Of a DNA stretch of 64,000 bases, positions 26,156 to 36,114 are shown one piece after another. The stretch comes from Robertmurraya dakarensis (lineage in GTDB: Bacteria; Bacillota; Bacilli; Bacillales; Cytobacillaceae). The notes beneath the pieces were generated by a model that saw nothing but the letters and a program-made list of their open reading frames with translations, searched no databases and was not told the DNA's origin. The DNA is taken from NCBI RefSeq assembly GCF_900156875.1, contig NZ_LT707408.1, positions 543,106 to 607,105 on the forward strand, written 5' to 3'. The translations under genes and the position numbers were made by a program. Position 1 is the stretch's first letter. Each line of letters starts with the position of its first letter.

Positions 26156-27703
26156 ATGAACATTGAAAAATTTCAAGAAAGTATGTACAAGCTGATTGTA
26201 GAAACTTCTACAAACTTACCAAAAGACGTACGCCGGGCAGTTAAATCTGCGAAGGAAAAAGAAAGCGCTGGCACACGTGCGGCAATGAGTTTAGCTACGA
26301 TTACAAATAATATTTCAATGGCGGATGAAAATGTATCGCCAATTTGTCAGGATACAGGATTGCCAACATTTAAAATCAAAACACCTGTTGGAGCTAATCA
26401 AATCGAAATGAAAAAAGCAATTCAAACTGCAATTGAGGCAGCTACGAAAGATGGAAAGCTTCGCCCGAACTCTGTTGATTCCTTAACAGGTGATAACAGC
26501 GGGAATAATCTTGGCGGAAACCTGCCAGTTGTAAAGTTTGAACAATGGGAAAATGACTATATTGATGTCCGTCTTATTTTAAAAGGAGGCGGTTGTGAAA
26601 ATAAAAACATTCAATACAGTCTTCCTTGTGAATTAGAAGGATTAGGCCGTGCAGGTCGTGACTTAGATGGAATTCGCAAATGTATCATGCACTCTGTGTA
26701 CCAAGCACAAGGACAAGGCTGCAGTGCAGGATTTATCGGTGTTGGAATTGGTGGAGATCGTTCTTCTGGATATGATCTTGCAAAAGAACAGCTTTTCCGT
26801 TCTAATGATGATGTTAATCCAAATGAAGACCTTCGCAAGCTTGAAGAATACGTTATGGAGCATGCCAACGAACTTGGAATTGGAACAATGGGATTTGGTG
26901 GAGAAACGACTTTACTAGGCTGTAAAGTCGGCGTTATGAACCGCATTCCAGCCAGCTTCTTTGTATCAGTTGCTTATAATTGCTGGGCATTCCGTCGTCT
27001 TGGAGTAAAAGTTAATCCTGAAACAGGGGATATTAACGAATGGCTTTACCAAGAAGGAGACAAAATTGACTTCGCTTCAGAAGCTGAGAAAGAAACTGCA
27101 GCGACAGCAACTGAAGAAGAACAAAAGGTCATCACGTTAAAGGCTCCAATTTCTGAAGAACAAATCCGTGAATTAAAAGTAGGAGATGTCGTCCGCATTG
27201 ATGGCAGAATGTATACAGGCCGTGATGCGATTCACAAGTATCTTTCTGATCATGATGCACCGGTTGATTTAAATGGACAAGTTATTTATCATTGCGGCCC
27301 TGTTATGCTTAAGGATGAAGAAGGAAAGTGGCATGTGAAGGCTGCTGGTCCGACGACAAGTATTCGTGAGGAGCCTTACCAAGGTGACATCATGAAGAAG
27401 TTCGGCATTCGCGCTGTGATTGGAAAAGGCGGAATGGGTCCTAAAACCCTCGCTGCACTTGAAGAACATGGCGGCGTTTATTTAAATGCAATCGGCGGTG
27501 CAGCTCAATATTATGCTGATTGTATTAAGTCAGTAGACGGTGTTGACTTAACAGAGTTTGGAATTCCGGAAGCGATGTGGCACTTGAATGTAGAAGGCTT
27601 TACAGCTGTTGTTACAATGGATTCACATGGAAACAGCTTGCATAAAGATGTTGATAAATCATCTTTAGAGAAGCTTGCTCAGTTTAAAGAACGTGTATTT
27701 TAA
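26156..27703 (+). CDS. Fumarate hydratase, class I (Fe-S)
   Basis: 515-residue two-domain class I fumarase, which interconverts fumarate and malate using a [4Fe-4S] cluster. Cluster-type cysteines are seen in ICQDTGLPTF, GGGCENKNIQYSLP and LLGCKVGVMN. The C-terminal (beta) domain starts near residue 325 with ITLKAPISEEQIRELKVGD and holds GRDAIHKY and GKGGMGPKTL. AGGGGAG precedes the ATG. Bacillus subtilis relies on a class II fumarase, so this is a second type. The related L-tartrate dehydratases share the fold, but the fused alpha-beta form favours fumarase. Confidence 0.92.
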   Translation: MNIEKFQESMYKLIVETSTNLPKDVRRAVKSAKEKESAGTRAAMSLATITNNISMADENVSPICQDTGLPTFKIKTPVGANQIEMKKAIQTAIEAATKDGKLRPNSVDSLTGDNSGNNLGGNLPVVKFEQWENDYIDVRLILKGGGCENKNIQYSLPCELEGLGRAGRDLDGIRKCIMHSVYQAQGQGCSAGFIGVGIGGDRSSGYDLAKEQLFRSNDDVNPNEDLRKLEEYVMEHANELGIGTMGFGGETTLLGCKVGVMNRIPASFFVSVAYNCWAFRRLGVKVNPETGDINEWLYQEGDKIDFASEAEKETAATATEEEQKVITLKAPISEEQIRELKVGDVVRIDGRMYTGRDAIHKYLSDHDAPVDLNGQVIYHCGPVMLKDEEGKWHVKAAGPTTSIREEPYQGDIMKKFGIRAVIGKGGMGPKTLAALEEHGGVYLNAIGGAAQYYADCIKSVDGVDLTEFGIPEAMWHLNVEGFTAVVTMDSHGNSLHKDVDKSSLEKLAQFKERVF

Positions 27704-27718
27704 TAAATAAAGGAAGGT

Positions 27719-27747
27719 GCTGATTCTAGAGAATCAGCCCTTTTTTT
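27719..27747 (+). terminator. Terminator of the fumarase gene
   Basis: Stem GCTGATTC / GAATCAGC, loop TAGA, then CCTTTTTTT. Confidence 0.92.
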
Positions 27748-27832
27748 ATGAGAATTTACCTAAAACTGTAATTCATCATTTCCCGCCTGGGACAAAAACT
27801 ATATACAAATATATAGAAGGATGTGCGAAGTG

Positions 27833-28636
27833 ATGATACGAACGAGAAAGATTTTGATGTTCTTTATTTTAATCATGTTAGCGATAGTATATCCTGTCAC
27901 AGCTTTGGCTGTGAGTAACTCGCCTATACATTGGGGTTTTAAAAAAGGGGCGAACGAGCAGCCTGCAGAAGCAGGGAAAGAATTAGACGAGTTATTAGAG
28001 AAATATGATGCCTTTTATAAGGGGGATCCTAATAAAAAAGATATCTACCTTACTTTTGATAATGGTTATGAGAACGGGCATACCGCTAAATTTTTAGATA
28101 TATTGAAAAAAGAAAAGGTCCCGGGTGCGTTTTTTATAACAGGTCATTATCTAGAAAGTCAGCCGGAATTGGTGAAAAGAATGGCGGAAGAGGGACATAT
28201 TATCGGGAATCATTCATATTACCATCCTGACTTAACGCAGGTAGATGACGAAAGACTTAAAAGAGAATTAGAAAAGGTACGGGCTAAGACTGAAGAGCTT
28301 ACTGGGGAGAAGCATATGGTTTATCTTCGTCCTCCTCGTGGGATATTTAGTGAAAGAACGTTAAAATTAGCAAAAAAAGAAGGGTATACGCATGTGATGT
28401 GGTCTTTGGCATTTGTTGATTGGGAAATCAATAACCAAAAGGGATGGCAATACGCATATGATAATATCATGAAACAAATTCACCCTGGGGCAGTTCTTCT
28501 CCTTCATACTGTTTCAAAAGATAATGCAGATGCATTGGAACAAGCAATAAAGGATTTGAAAAAGAAAGGTTATACGTTTAAAAGCCTGGATGACTTAACC
28601 AAAAGCAAAGCCGTTGAGGATCCTAGTTTATTTTAA
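27833..28636 (+). CDS. pdaA: Spore cortex delta-lactam synthesis de-N-acetylase PdaA
   Basis: 267-residue exported polysaccharide deacetylase. An N-terminal hydrophobic signal (KILMFFILIMLAIVYPVTALA) is followed by the NodB domain: TFDNGYENGHT (Asp-Asn in place of Asp-Asp, usual for PdaA), HSYYHPDL, RPPRGIFSE and the late HPGAVLLLHTVS. PdaA deacetylates muramic acid so that muramic delta-lactam can form in the spore cortex, needed for germination. ATG 27833 is favoured over 27821, which sits directly on the AGAAGG ribosome site. Its presence marks an endospore former. Confidence 0.94.
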   Translation: MIRTRKILMFFILIMLAIVYPVTALAVSNSPIHWGFKKGANEQPAEAGKELDELLEKYDAFYKGDPNKKDIYLTFDNGYENGHTAKFLDILKKEKVPGAFFITGHYLESQPELVKRMAEEGHIIGNHSYYHPDLTQVDDERLKRELEKVRAKTEELTGEKHMVYLRPPRGIFSERTLKLAKKEGYTHVMWSLAFVDWEINNQKGWQYAYDNIMKQIHPGAVLLLHTVSKDNADALEQAIKDLKKKGYTFKSLDDLTKSKAVEDPSLF

Positions 28637-28640
28637 AGAG

Positions 28641-28673
28641 TGCTCACTTCGTTGGTTCGGAGTGGGCATTTTT
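28641..28673 (+). terminator. Terminator of pdaA
   Basis: Stem TGCTCACT / AGTGGGCA (one T-G pair), then TTTTTG. Confidence 0.75.
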
Positions 28674-28769
28674 GTTAGATTAGGCCTTTTGGTTTTAGTG
28701 AGCAAGGAGCTTGCGGATTTTTTAAGGAGTGCTATAATACGAACAAATTGGTTGAAAAGGATGAATGTT

Positions 28770-29621
28770 TTGCAGACCGTTAATGTGAAGGGACCATATA
28801 ATTTTGATGGAATATTGGATCGGCTTTCTATTGATCCGCTTAATGAGGTAAACCTTGCAGAACGAACGGTGAGGGTTCCTCTCATCATTGAAGGTGAACC
28901 TAATGTAGCAATTGTTAAAGGAATAGGGACGACAGAAAATCCAAAGTTTATCATCGAAGGTTCAATCGATGATCAAACGATAAAAAGATTAGCTCATATT
29001 CTTCAGTGGGACGTACCATTAACTGACATTCATCAGCATTTTCTCACTACGGACTTGAAAGAAATTTTTGAGCAGCATATGGGAACTCCTTTGGTCCTTG
29101 ATTTCGATCCGTATCGGACTCTTATAAAATGTATCATTCATCAGCAGTTGAATATGTCCTTTGCTCATACCCTGACAGAAAGATTCGTCAAGCAGTTCGG
29201 ATTTGAGAAAGAGGGGGTATTCTTTTATCCACCGCCAGAAACAGCAGCAAATATCACAGAGGAAGAACTGCGGGAAATGCAGTTTAGCGGGCGAAAAGCA
29301 CAGTATATCATTGGAATTGCCAAGGTCATAGCTGAGGGCCAGTTAGATTTGGATGCCTTGGCTGAAAAAAGTGATGATGAGGTTATGTCTTCTTTAATAA
29401 AATTGCGCGGTGTAGGGCCTTGGACGGTACAGAATTTCTTAATGTTCGGGCTGGGACGAAAAAATCTCTTCCCAATGGCTGATATTGGCATACAAAATGC
29501 GATTAAGAAGCTATATAACCTCGAAAGAAAGCCGACAATAGAAGAAATGGAACAATACAAAAAAGCTTGGGAACCGTACTTGAGTTATGCTTCTCTTTAT
29601 TTATGGAGAAGTATAGAGTGA
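28770..29621 (+). CDS. yfjP: DNA-3-methyladenine glycosylase (AlkA-type, YfjP)
   Basis: 283-residue base-excision glycosylase of the HhH-GPD superfamily that removes alkylated purines. The helix-hairpin-helix is LRGVGPWTVQNFLMFGLG, and the catalytic Asp follows in FPMADIGIQNA. An AlkA-like N-terminal domain and IIHQQLNMSFA precede it. The start is uncertain: TTG 28770 gives MQTVNVKGPYNFDG with a good AAAGGA site eight bases away and aligns with Bacillus YfjP; ATG 28761 lies on that site. Bacillus subtilis also keeps yfjP and yfjO near pdaA. Confidence 0.92.
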   Translation: MQTVNVKGPYNFDGILDRLSIDPLNEVNLAERTVRVPLIIEGEPNVAIVKGIGTTENPKFIIEGSIDDQTIKRLAHILQWDVPLTDIHQHFLTTDLKEIFEQHMGTPLVLDFDPYRTLIKCIIHQQLNMSFAHTLTERFVKQFGFEKEGVFFYPPPETAANITEEELREMQFSGRKAQYIIGIAKVIAEGQLDLDALAEKSDDEVMSSLIKLRGVGPWTVQNFLMFGLGRKNLFPMADIGIQNAIKKLYNLERKPTIEEMEQYKKAWEPYLSYASLYLWRSIE

Positions 29622-29658
29622 CGGAAATGGATAGGCAAAAGATGGAGTGAATTTTCCT

Positions 29659-31047
29659 ATGAAACAGGAACAAACAGTCAAAATTAAAGATAAACAAACC
29701 TTCCCCCTAACGATTAAAAGGCTGGGAATCAATGGTGAGGGTGTAGGGTACTTCAAAAAGCAGGTAGTGTTTGTACCTGGTGCTCTACCAGGGGAAGAAG
29801 TAGTCGTTGAAGCATCAAAAGTACATCCGAAATTTGCAGAGGCCCGAATTAAAAAGATCAGGAAAAAGTCTCCTTATCGTGTACAGCCGCCTTGCCCCGT
29901 GTATGAAGAGTGCGGCGGCTGCCAGCTGCAGCATTTGCGTTATGATCAGCAGCTAAAGGAAAAAAGGGATATAATTATTCAATCTCTAGAACGACACACA
30001 AAGCTTGCTGTCGATGAAATCGATATTAAAGATACGATAGGAATGGAAGATCCATGGAGCTATCGGAACAAAAGCCAATTTCAATTAGGTCAGCAGGATG
30101 GAAAAGTGTTAGCTGGATTATATGGACTAAATTCGCATAAATTGATTAATATTCAACAATGTGCGGTCCAGCATCCATTAACAACGAAGGCAACTGTTAC
30201 GGTGAAACGAATTCTGCAGGATCTTAATATTCCGATTTATAACGAAAAAACAAGGAAGGGGCTAGTTAGGACGATTGTGGCAAGAGCTGGTGTCGAGTCG
30301 GGCGAATTACAAATTGTCTTAATTACTTCGAAAAAAGAATTGCCTAAGAAAGACATGATTGTCCAAGAAATTAAGAAGACTCTTCCGGAGGTTAAATCCA
30401 TTGTTCAAAATGTAAATGGTCAAAAGACCTCGGTTATCTTCGGTGATCAGACTGTTACATTAGAGGGAAATGACTTTATCCAGGAAACGCTGGGCGACCT
30501 CCAATTTGAGCTGTCTGCAAGAACGTTTTTCCAGCTTAATCCTGAGCAGACGGTAAAACTTTATAATGAAGTGAAGGAAGCTGCACAATTAACTGGAAAA
30601 GAAAAGGTTGTGGATGCCTACTGCGGCGTTGGAACGATCGGTTTATGGGTGGCCGATAAAGCGGGTGAAATTCGCGGGATGGATGTCATTCCTGAATCAA
30701 TTGAAGATGCTAAGAAAAATGCAGCACGCCATGGAATCAAGCATGCAAAATATGTAACGGGCAAAGCGGAAGAAGTGCTGCCAAAATGGGCGAAAGAGGG
30801 CTGGAATCCTGACGTCATTATCGTTGACCCGCCGCGTACAGGTCTTGATCAGCAGCTATTAAAAACCATATTAAAAGTGAAACCAAAAAGACTTGTCTAT
30901 GTTTCATGCAATCCTTCCACACTGGCAAAAGACATTGCTGTCTTGTCCTCTAAGTATAAAGTGGAATATATGCAGCCGGTAGATATGTTCCCGCAGACTT
31001 CTCACGTTGAATGTGTCTCGCAGCTCATTTTAAAAGAAGGCAACTAA
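29659..31047 (+). CDS. 23S rRNA (uracil-5-)-methyltransferase, RumA/RlmD family
   Basis: 462-residue RNA m5U methyltransferase. Order of parts: N-terminal TRAM domain (residues 5-62), Fe-S cysteines in [14 protein letters not shown], and the SAM-dependent domain with [24 protein letters not shown] and the catalytic [12 protein letters not shown]. It modifies uridines in 23S rRNA. Bacillus carries two paralogues (YefA/RlmCD and YfjO); position beside yfjP and pdaA suggests the YfjO one, but target sites cannot be read from sequence. ATG 29659 is preferred to GTG 29647. Confidence 0.92.
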   Translation: MKQEQTVKIKDKQTFPLTIKRLGINGEGVGYFKKQVVFVPGALPGEEVVVEASKVHPKFAEARIKKIRKKSPYRVQPPCPVYEECGGCQLQHLRYDQQLKEKRDIIIQSLERHTKLAVDEIDIKDTIGMEDPWSYRNKSQFQLGQQDGKVLAGLYGLNSHKLINIQQCAVQHPLTTKATVTVKRILQDLNIPIYNEKTRKGLVRTIVARAGVESGELQIVLITSKKELPKKDMIVQEIKKTLPEVKSIVQNVNGQKTSVIFGDQTVTLEGNDFIQETLGDLQFELSARTFFQLNPEQTVKLYNEVKEAAQLTGKEKVVDAYCGVGTIGLWVADKAGEIRGMDVIPESIEDAKKNAARHGIKHAKYVTGKAEEVLPKWAKEGWNPDVIIVDPPRTGLDQQLLKTILKVKPKRLVYVSCNPSTLAKDIAVLSSKYKVEYMQPVDMFPQTSHVECVSQLILKEGN

Positions 31048-31067
31048 CCTCTGGGTGTTGCCTTTTT
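31037..31067 (+). terminator. Terminator overlapping the methyltransferase stop
   Basis: Stem AAGGCAAC / GTTGCCTT with the stop codon in the loop, followed by TTT. Confidence 0.85.
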
Positions 31068-31259
31068 AAGTTTCCTGCAACAAGTCGCCAAAGCTGTATT
31101 GAGTAAAACCACATCCATTCGCCTGCCTCCTGGAAACTGGAGCGTTATCACTCAGGGGCTAAGGCACCATTTTTTCGCTATTGTTACAGTAGGAATTGAC
31201 AGTTAAGTTACTTTCCCCGTAAAGTTGCTTATGATGCAAATTAAAACGGAGGAGAACAG

Positions 31260-32528
31260 ATGCAATTCATTAATAATTTACTTTTAGATATGGAATTAGA
31301 TCCTAGATTAGTAGAATTTCTTTCAAATATAATTAAGGTTCTGTTAATAGGGCTAATCTGTATCGCAGCAAATTTAATTACTAAAAGAATAGTGATCAGG
31401 CTGATCACTCGTATCGTTACAAACTCCAAAGTCAAGTGGGGTAAAATTATTCTAGACAGACAAGTTTTTCGAAAGCTATCCCATATCGTTCCGGCGGTTA
31501 TTATTTATTCGTTTGCTACAACCTTTCCAAGCTTTGAAACTAGCATTGAGAAATTGGCCGTTATCTATATCATTATTGTAAGTTTAATCTTTATTCAAAG
31601 TTTATTAAATGCACTTAATGATATTTATCAAACCTTTGAAATTTCCAAGGTTAAGCCTATTAAAGGATATATTCAAGTAGTGAACATTATTATTTTTACT
31701 TTCGGGTTCATCATAGGGATCTCGAATATAATCGGTAAGAGCCCTATTATTCTATTAAGTGGACTTGGTGCACTTTCAGCAGTATTGATGTTAGTATTTA
31801 AAGATTCCCTATTAGGACTAGTGGCAGGAATTCAGTTAACGGCCAATGATATGGTCCGTGTCGGCGACTGGATTGAAATGCCGAAATATGGAGCTGATGG
31901 TGATGTTATTGATATAACCTTAAATACCGTAAAGGTCCAAAATTTTGACAAAACGATTACGATGCTACCAAGTTATGCCCTTATTTCGGATTCCTTTATA
32001 AACTGGAGAGGAATGCAGAGTTCAGGCGGCCGTCGAATTAAGCGCCCTTTGTATATCGATACCAGCAGCATTACGTTTTGCAGCGAGGAAATGATTGAAA
32101 AATTTATGCAAGTTCATTACCTTTCAGACTACATTATTCATAAGGAAAGGGAAATTGCCGAATACAATGCCAAAAATGAAATAGATAGGAACAACCCTGT
32201 GAATGGCAGGGCGCTAACCAATATCGGTGTGTTTAGGGCGTATATCAGTAATTATCTGAAGAATCACCATGGAATCAATCAGAATATGACCTTAATGGTT
32301 AGACAGTTGGGACATAGCGAACACGGGCTGCCTCTGGAAATTTATGCATTTACAAATTCCGTACTGTGGGGAGACTATGAATCTGTGCAATCTGATATCT
32401 TTGACCATCTATTTGCAGTTGCACCAGAATTTGGACTTAGAGTATTCCAAAATCCATCTGGGGCTGATTTAAGGATCATGGCAGAAGAATCAGGAAACAA
32501 AGCATTAATTGGCGAGAGAAGCTATTGA
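31260..32528 (+). CDS. MscS-family mechanosensitive channel (YbdG-like)
   Basis: 422-residue membrane channel with about five helices. The pore-lining last helix is LLSGLGALSAVLMLVFKDSLLGLVAG, followed by the MscS beta domain (VRVGDWIEMPKYGADGDVID). The length and the long cytoplasmic C-terminal part with RPLYIDTSSI match the YbdG subfamily rather than the short MscS or the 280-residue YfkC. It would open under hypo-osmotic shock. GGAGGAGAACAG precedes the ATG. Stands alone before a bidirectional terminator. Confidence 0.92.
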   Translation: MQFINNLLLDMELDPRLVEFLSNIIKVLLIGLICIAANLITKRIVIRLITRIVTNSKVKWGKIILDRQVFRKLSHIVPAVIIYSFATTFPSFETSIEKLAVIYIIIVSLIFIQSLLNALNDIYQTFEISKVKPIKGYIQVVNIIIFTFGFIIGISNIIGKSPIILLSGLGALSAVLMLVFKDSLLGLVAGIQLTANDMVRVGDWIEMPKYGADGDVIDITLNTVKVQNFDKTITMLPSYALISDSFINWRGMQSSGGRRIKRPLYIDTSSITFCSEEMIEKFMQVHYLSDYIIHKEREIAEYNAKNEIDRNNPVNGRALTNIGVFRAYISNYLKNHHGINQNMTLMVRQLGHSEHGLPLEIYAFTNSVLWGDYESVQSDIFDHLFAVAPEFGLRVFQNPSGADLRIMAEESGNKALIGERSY

Positions 32529-32547
32529 AATAATCAGTTCCCAATAG

Positions 32548-32580
32548 AAAACCGACTGTTTTAATCATACAGTCGGTTTT
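32548..32580. terminator. Bidirectional terminator
   Basis: Perfect 12-bp stem AAAACCGACTGT / ACAGTCGGTTTT between the convergent channel and deacetylase genes. Confidence 0.9.
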
Positions 32581-32619
32581 CCTATTATAGTGGTTCTATT
32601 ATGAAGCAGCACATTAACA

Positions 32620-33384
32620 CTATTTGAAGATCTCCCTTTTATGAGGGTGTTCGATTGACCAGAGTTCTGAAATGGTAACAAAACGATATCCTTTCTCCTT
32701 CAAATGAGGTATAAGTTCATTTAAGGCATTTACCGTACCGGTTAAGTCTTGTGTCCAATGGCCGGCACTATGCATAAGGATAATGGCTCCAGGGTGAACC
32801 GCAGTCAATACTTTTTGCATTATTTCATTAGCAGTTAGGCTTTTCCAATCCTCAGAATCTACAGACCATCCTATACCACGATATCCCATTACTCCCAATT
32901 GCCTAACCTGTTCTTCTGTTAAAGCCCCATAAGGAGCACGGAATAAATTAGATTTAAATCCTATTATTGAAGAAATTTCTTGGTCGTTCCTTTCAATTTC
33001 CCATATCATTTTTTGTACATCAGTATCACTTAAATTAGGATGCCAATAAGTATGATTACCTACTGCGTGGCCTTCACTAACAATTCTTTTCGTGATATCA
33101 GGATAGGTATGAACTCTTGTCCCTAATAAAAAAAAGGTAGCTTTAACATCGTATTTATTTAAAATATCTAAAATTAGGGGCGTAAATCTAGTGTCCGGAC
33201 CATCGTCGAAAGAGAGAGCGATCACTTTTTCATTTGTATGTGCTTTATACATCATGATGTTTGAATATTTTACTTGAAGCGGGTATGCTGCTGAAGCCTG
33301 AGCTGAAAGATTAGCGGAATAAACTAGTCCAAAAAATAGGATAAAAAAAACATGCACAATAAGAAAAAAACGTTTGTAAACCAT
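32620..33384 (-). CDS. Secreted polysaccharide deacetylase (NodB family)
   Basis: 254 residues. A hydrophobic signal sequence (FFLIVHVFFILFFGLVYSA) leads into a complete NodB domain: SFDDGPD (base and metal Asp), HTYWHP metal His pair, RAPYG, DSEDW and LMHSAG. It would deacetylate N-acetylglucosamine or N-acetylmuramic acid in the wall. Unlike pdaA, it has the standard Asp-Asp motif. ATG 33384 follows GAAGGG; the seven codons further upstream lack a site. It is monocistronic and its exact substrate is unknown. Confidence 0.9.
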   Translation of the reverse strand: MVYKRFFLIVHVFFILFFGLVYSANLSAQASAAYPLQVKYSNIMMYKAHTNEKVIALSFDDGPDTRFTPLILDILNKYDVKATFFLLGTRVHTYPDITKRIVSEGHAVGNHTYWHPNLSDTDVQKMIWEIERNDQEISSIIGFKSNLFRAPYGALTEEQVRQLGVMGYRGIGWSVDSEDWKSLTANEIMQKVLTAVHPGAIILMHSAGHWTQDLTGTVNALNELIPHLKEKGYRFVTISELWSIEHPHKREIFK

Positions 33385-33600
33385 GTCATTCCCTTCTTTC
33401 ATCATACTTACCTTAGTATTATGTTAAATGGAGTGCTTATACCCAACTATCGCTTTTTTATTTGGCTTTCTTTCCCTTGTTTGAATATCACAGCATCTAA
33501 CTTGGCCCTTCTTTTTAAATAATAAAATATTTAGAATTTAGTAATTAGATTAACTTCAATATGATAATATAGAACTAAAGACCTAGAGGAGAGGTGCGGG

Positions 33601-34551
33601 ATGATTCATTCTTTAGTCTTATCTGATGGTACAATTGATGAACAAAAGGTCTTGAAAAAAGAGCGTGTCTACCAGGGGATGAATGGACGATATGTGGAGA
33701 GGTTTTTTATCAACCATGATCAAAGCTACATATTCAAGCCTTTGACAAACGACAGCCAGATCGGAAAGGAGTTGTGGGTTCATAATCATATTTTGAAAGA
33801 ACTGCCTTCCATCTATCCAAGGTTAATTGCCTATTCTATTGACGCTAATAGCCATTGGATCATATTTGAAGATTTGGGTGTCATGGATCACCGTTTCTCT
33901 GACGAATCCGTTTTAGGCGTTATAAAGTTGATGGCTCATTGGCATAAAACCACGCCTGATATAATTGAAGGTTTCCCTCAAAAGGGTCCTAAACCATCTA
34001 TTGAAGAAGTGGTCGAGCATCTTAAGATTCGTAAGGATGATGTAAAAAGACTTGCGGCCAACTATCACATTCCAGTAAGCACAATTGAGTCCCTTTTTAT
34101 TCAATTGAATCATATTTCATTCCAACAGCAAAAAGTTTTATCTCATGGGGATTTACATTTAGGAAACTTCGGCTATGCGAAAGGGAAACTTTTCATCATA
34201 GATTGGGAACATGCCCACTTAAATTATCCTTACTGGGATTTATACCATCTCCTTGATATATCCCATCCTGTTTTTCCAAAGAGAATAAACAAAAATCTTC
34301 GCAATACAGCACTAGAGTTATATATAGATGAAACAGACCACCTCAGGAGACCACCAATCAGGAACAGCTTTAAACAAGATTATTATTTATTTTCATCCGC
34401 CTTCTCACTTTGGATGATTTTGCTCATCGAAGGTAATTTGGAAAGAAACGATGTAAGATGGTCCAAAGAACAGCTGAAACAGCAGATAGAGGAGACAGTA
34501 TTAAGTTTTAAACAGTGCATAGACGAATTGTTCGGTAAAAAAGATTTTTAA
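33601..34551 (+). CDS. Aminoglycoside phosphotransferase-fold protein
   Basis: 316 residues of the APH/choline kinase-like fold. The catalytic loop is LSHGDLHLGNFG and the metal-binding segment IDWEHAHLNYPYWDLYHLL. In spore formers many such proteins (CotS, YutH, YsxE groups) are coat-associated or of unknown role; this one is not clearly any of those. GAGGAGAGG precedes the ATG. Not necessarily an antibiotic-resistance enzyme: no cluster or mobile context suggests that. Confidence 0.82.
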   Translation: MIHSLVLSDGTIDEQKVLKKERVYQGMNGRYVERFFINHDQSYIFKPLTNDSQIGKELWVHNHILKELPSIYPRLIAYSIDANSHWIIFEDLGVMDHRFSDESVLGVIKLMAHWHKTTPDIIEGFPQKGPKPSIEEVVEHLKIRKDDVKRLAANYHIPVSTIESLFIQLNHISFQQQKVLSHGDLHLGNFGYAKGKLFIIDWEHAHLNYPYWDLYHLLDISHPVFPKRINKNLRNTALELYIDETDHLRRPPIRNSFKQDYYLFSSAFSLWMILLIEGNLERNDVRWSKEQLKQQIEETVLSFKQCIDELFGKKDF

Positions 34552-34702
34552 TATAGAATTATTTTTTTATGTACCTCAAAACTATCAAGTTTAAAATGAA
34601 TCATCCCATAAAATACTCTTATCAAGAATTATAAATGTTGTTAAAAGGACAAATACTATGGAAAGCAAAAATGACAGATTACATCGCTTTCTGGAGGGAA
34701 AT

Positions 34703-35677
34703 ATGACACAAAAAGATCATCTGCTGAAGAAGGGTAATAAATCATCTTTAATTGCTGCTGTTGTTAATACAATTATTGCTTTGGTTAAAGGTGGGGCCTA
34801 CCTTTTTACAGGCAATGTTGCTATGTTTGCAGAAACAATGCACTCATTTGGTGACGCAGCCAATCAGTTTTTCGTATTTATTGGGAGTGCTTTAAGTAAG
34901 AAAATGCCTACAGAACGCTTTCCAAACGGTTTTGGACGACTTGTGAATTTAGTATTACTTGGAGCAGTTATTATTGTTGGTATCATGAGTTATGAAACCA
35001 TAAAAGAGGGTTATCATCATATTCTCCACCCTGTCGAGTCCACAGGTATTCTCATAAATATCTCTGTTTTAGCCATAGCGGTAATTTTGGAGACATTTGT
35101 TCTTTATAAAGCAATGAAAGAGGTGTTGCATGAGACTGGTACTGAAGCAAAAGGATTTGGGGTGGTGGCAAAAAGCTTTACTGGGTTAAGACGTGCAAAG
35201 CCGGCGACAAGGCTTGTCTTTATGGAGGATTTGGTAGCAACCTTAGGAGGAATCATAGCGATTGTAGGGATATTACTTTCATACTTTGCTGGTTTGCGTG
35301 CAGCGGAAGGTATTGCCTCCATCATTATTGGATTGATGATGTTTTATGTAGTAGGTAGAGTTTTCTTAGATAACGCAAAAGGGGTACTTGGTGAGGCCGA
35401 TCAGGAGTTAGAGGAGAAAATTGCTAAATATATTTTTACCAATCCAGAAATTAAAGATATTCAAACCTTGTTTGCGGTTAAAGAAGGGGAGGATTATCAT
35501 ATCGAAATGAAACTCGAAATAGATTCGTCGCTGACAGTAGCACAAGCGGATCAGATAAAAGATCGGATTGAAGCTAAAATAAATGAGATAAAAGGTGTCA
35601 CCGATGTCATTATAGAATTTGATCAGGATGACAACATTCAGAGCTGGAACAGAAACCTCACTCCAACAATAAAATGA
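34703..35677 (+). CDS. Cation diffusion facilitator family transporter
   Basis: 324-residue divalent metal exporter. The first helix pair contains the metal site FAETMHSFGDAANQ (the HxxxD of CDF proteins is replaced here by His-Ser-Phe-Gly-Asp within helix 2), and a second site lies near FMEDLVATLGGI. A soluble C-terminal domain of about 90 residues follows. Two starts are possible: ATG 34658 with AAAAGGA, or ATG 34703 with GGAGGG; the latter begins MTQKDHLLKKGNKSS, which matches the usual N-terminus. Metal specificity is unknown. Confidence 0.88.
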   Translation: MTQKDHLLKKGNKSSLIAAVVNTIIALVKGGAYLFTGNVAMFAETMHSFGDAANQFFVFIGSALSKKMPTERFPNGFGRLVNLVLLGAVIIVGIMSYETIKEGYHHILHPVESTGILINISVLAIAVILETFVLYKAMKEVLHETGTEAKGFGVVAKSFTGLRRAKPATRLVFMEDLVATLGGIIAIVGILLSYFAGLRAAEGIASIIIGLMMFYVVGRVFLDNAKGVLGEADQELEEKIAKYIFTNPEIKDIQTLFAVKEGEDYHIEMKLEIDSSLTVAQADQIKDRIEAKINEIKGVTDVIIEFDQDDNIQSWNRNLTPTIK

Positions 35678-35690
35678 GAATTGCTGACCG

Positions 35691-35729
35691 AAAAGAGGCA
35701 GGAAGATCAATAATCTTCCTGCCTCTTTT
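35691..35729. terminator. Terminator of the CDF gene
   Basis: Perfect 17-bp stem (35691-35707 with 35713-35729) around a 5-base loop, ending in TTTT; one of the strongest in the window. Confidence 0.92.
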
Positions 35730-35794
35730 ATTGATTTTCGAATAAAAATTAAAAAGTTTTTTTATCTATTAACGATATATATAAGCCTAAACCA

Positions 35795-35824
35795 TTGGCA
35801 GCAATGGATTTTGGAGACTATATG
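35795..35824 (+). promoter_or_regulatory. Candidate promoter of the terminal oxidase operon
   Basis: TTGGCA, 18-base spacer, TATATG. Downstream, CAGTGATT occurs twice (35854 and 35872) and TGATTCTCATT resembles half of a Fur site. Candidate only. Confidence 0.35.
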
Positions 35825-35929
35825 TGAACATATTTTTACAATAATATGTCCCTCAGTGATTTTACTCACTACAGTGATTCTCATTCGCAATTATGATAAA
35901 GGCAAGAAAACAAAAGGGAGGGAATTTCA

Positions 35930-36097
35930 ATGAAAACTACAAATGTAAATACTCAAAATGAAATTCAGAATGAGAACGAGATTGCAACTGCGCACGAAAC
36001 ATCAAAGGTTGGTACTTGGATTTCGGTAGGAGTAGTGGCCGCTGTCATTCTTTTAACTTATTTTGTCCTGTTTGGACTATATATGGATAGAGTTTAG
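35930..36097 (+). CDS. Cytochrome c oxidase subunit IIa (ba3-type)
   Basis: 55-residue single-helix protein: a polar N-terminus (to ATAHETSKVGTW) and one membrane helix ISVGVVAAVILLTYFVLFGLY. This matches the small subunit IIa found with ba3-type oxidases, as in Thermus. AGGGAGGG precedes the ATG. It lies 17 bases upstream of the subunit II gene in the same operon, which supports the call strongly. Confidence 0.85.
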   Translation: MKTTNVNTQNEIQNENEIATAHETSKVGTWISVGVVAAVILLTYFVLFGLYMDRV

Positions 36098-36114
36098 AAA
36101 GGGGAGAGTTGAAC

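Noticed and set aside
28614..28769. N-terminal extension of the DNA glycosylase frame
   Set aside because: It overlaps the pdaA end and terminator and has no ribosome site; the glycosylase family starts near MQTVNVKGPYN.
31065..31259. Possible gene or riboswitch before the MscS-type channel
   Set aside because: The 195-base g/c-richer stretch shows a short CTCC/GGAG hairpin but no reading frame with a ribosome site and no known RNA motif.
33601..34551. Antibiotic-resistance aminoglycoside phosphotransferase
   Set aside because: The fold fits, but length, wording and context match the broad Bacillus APH-like group with no resistance role; no mobile element nearby.
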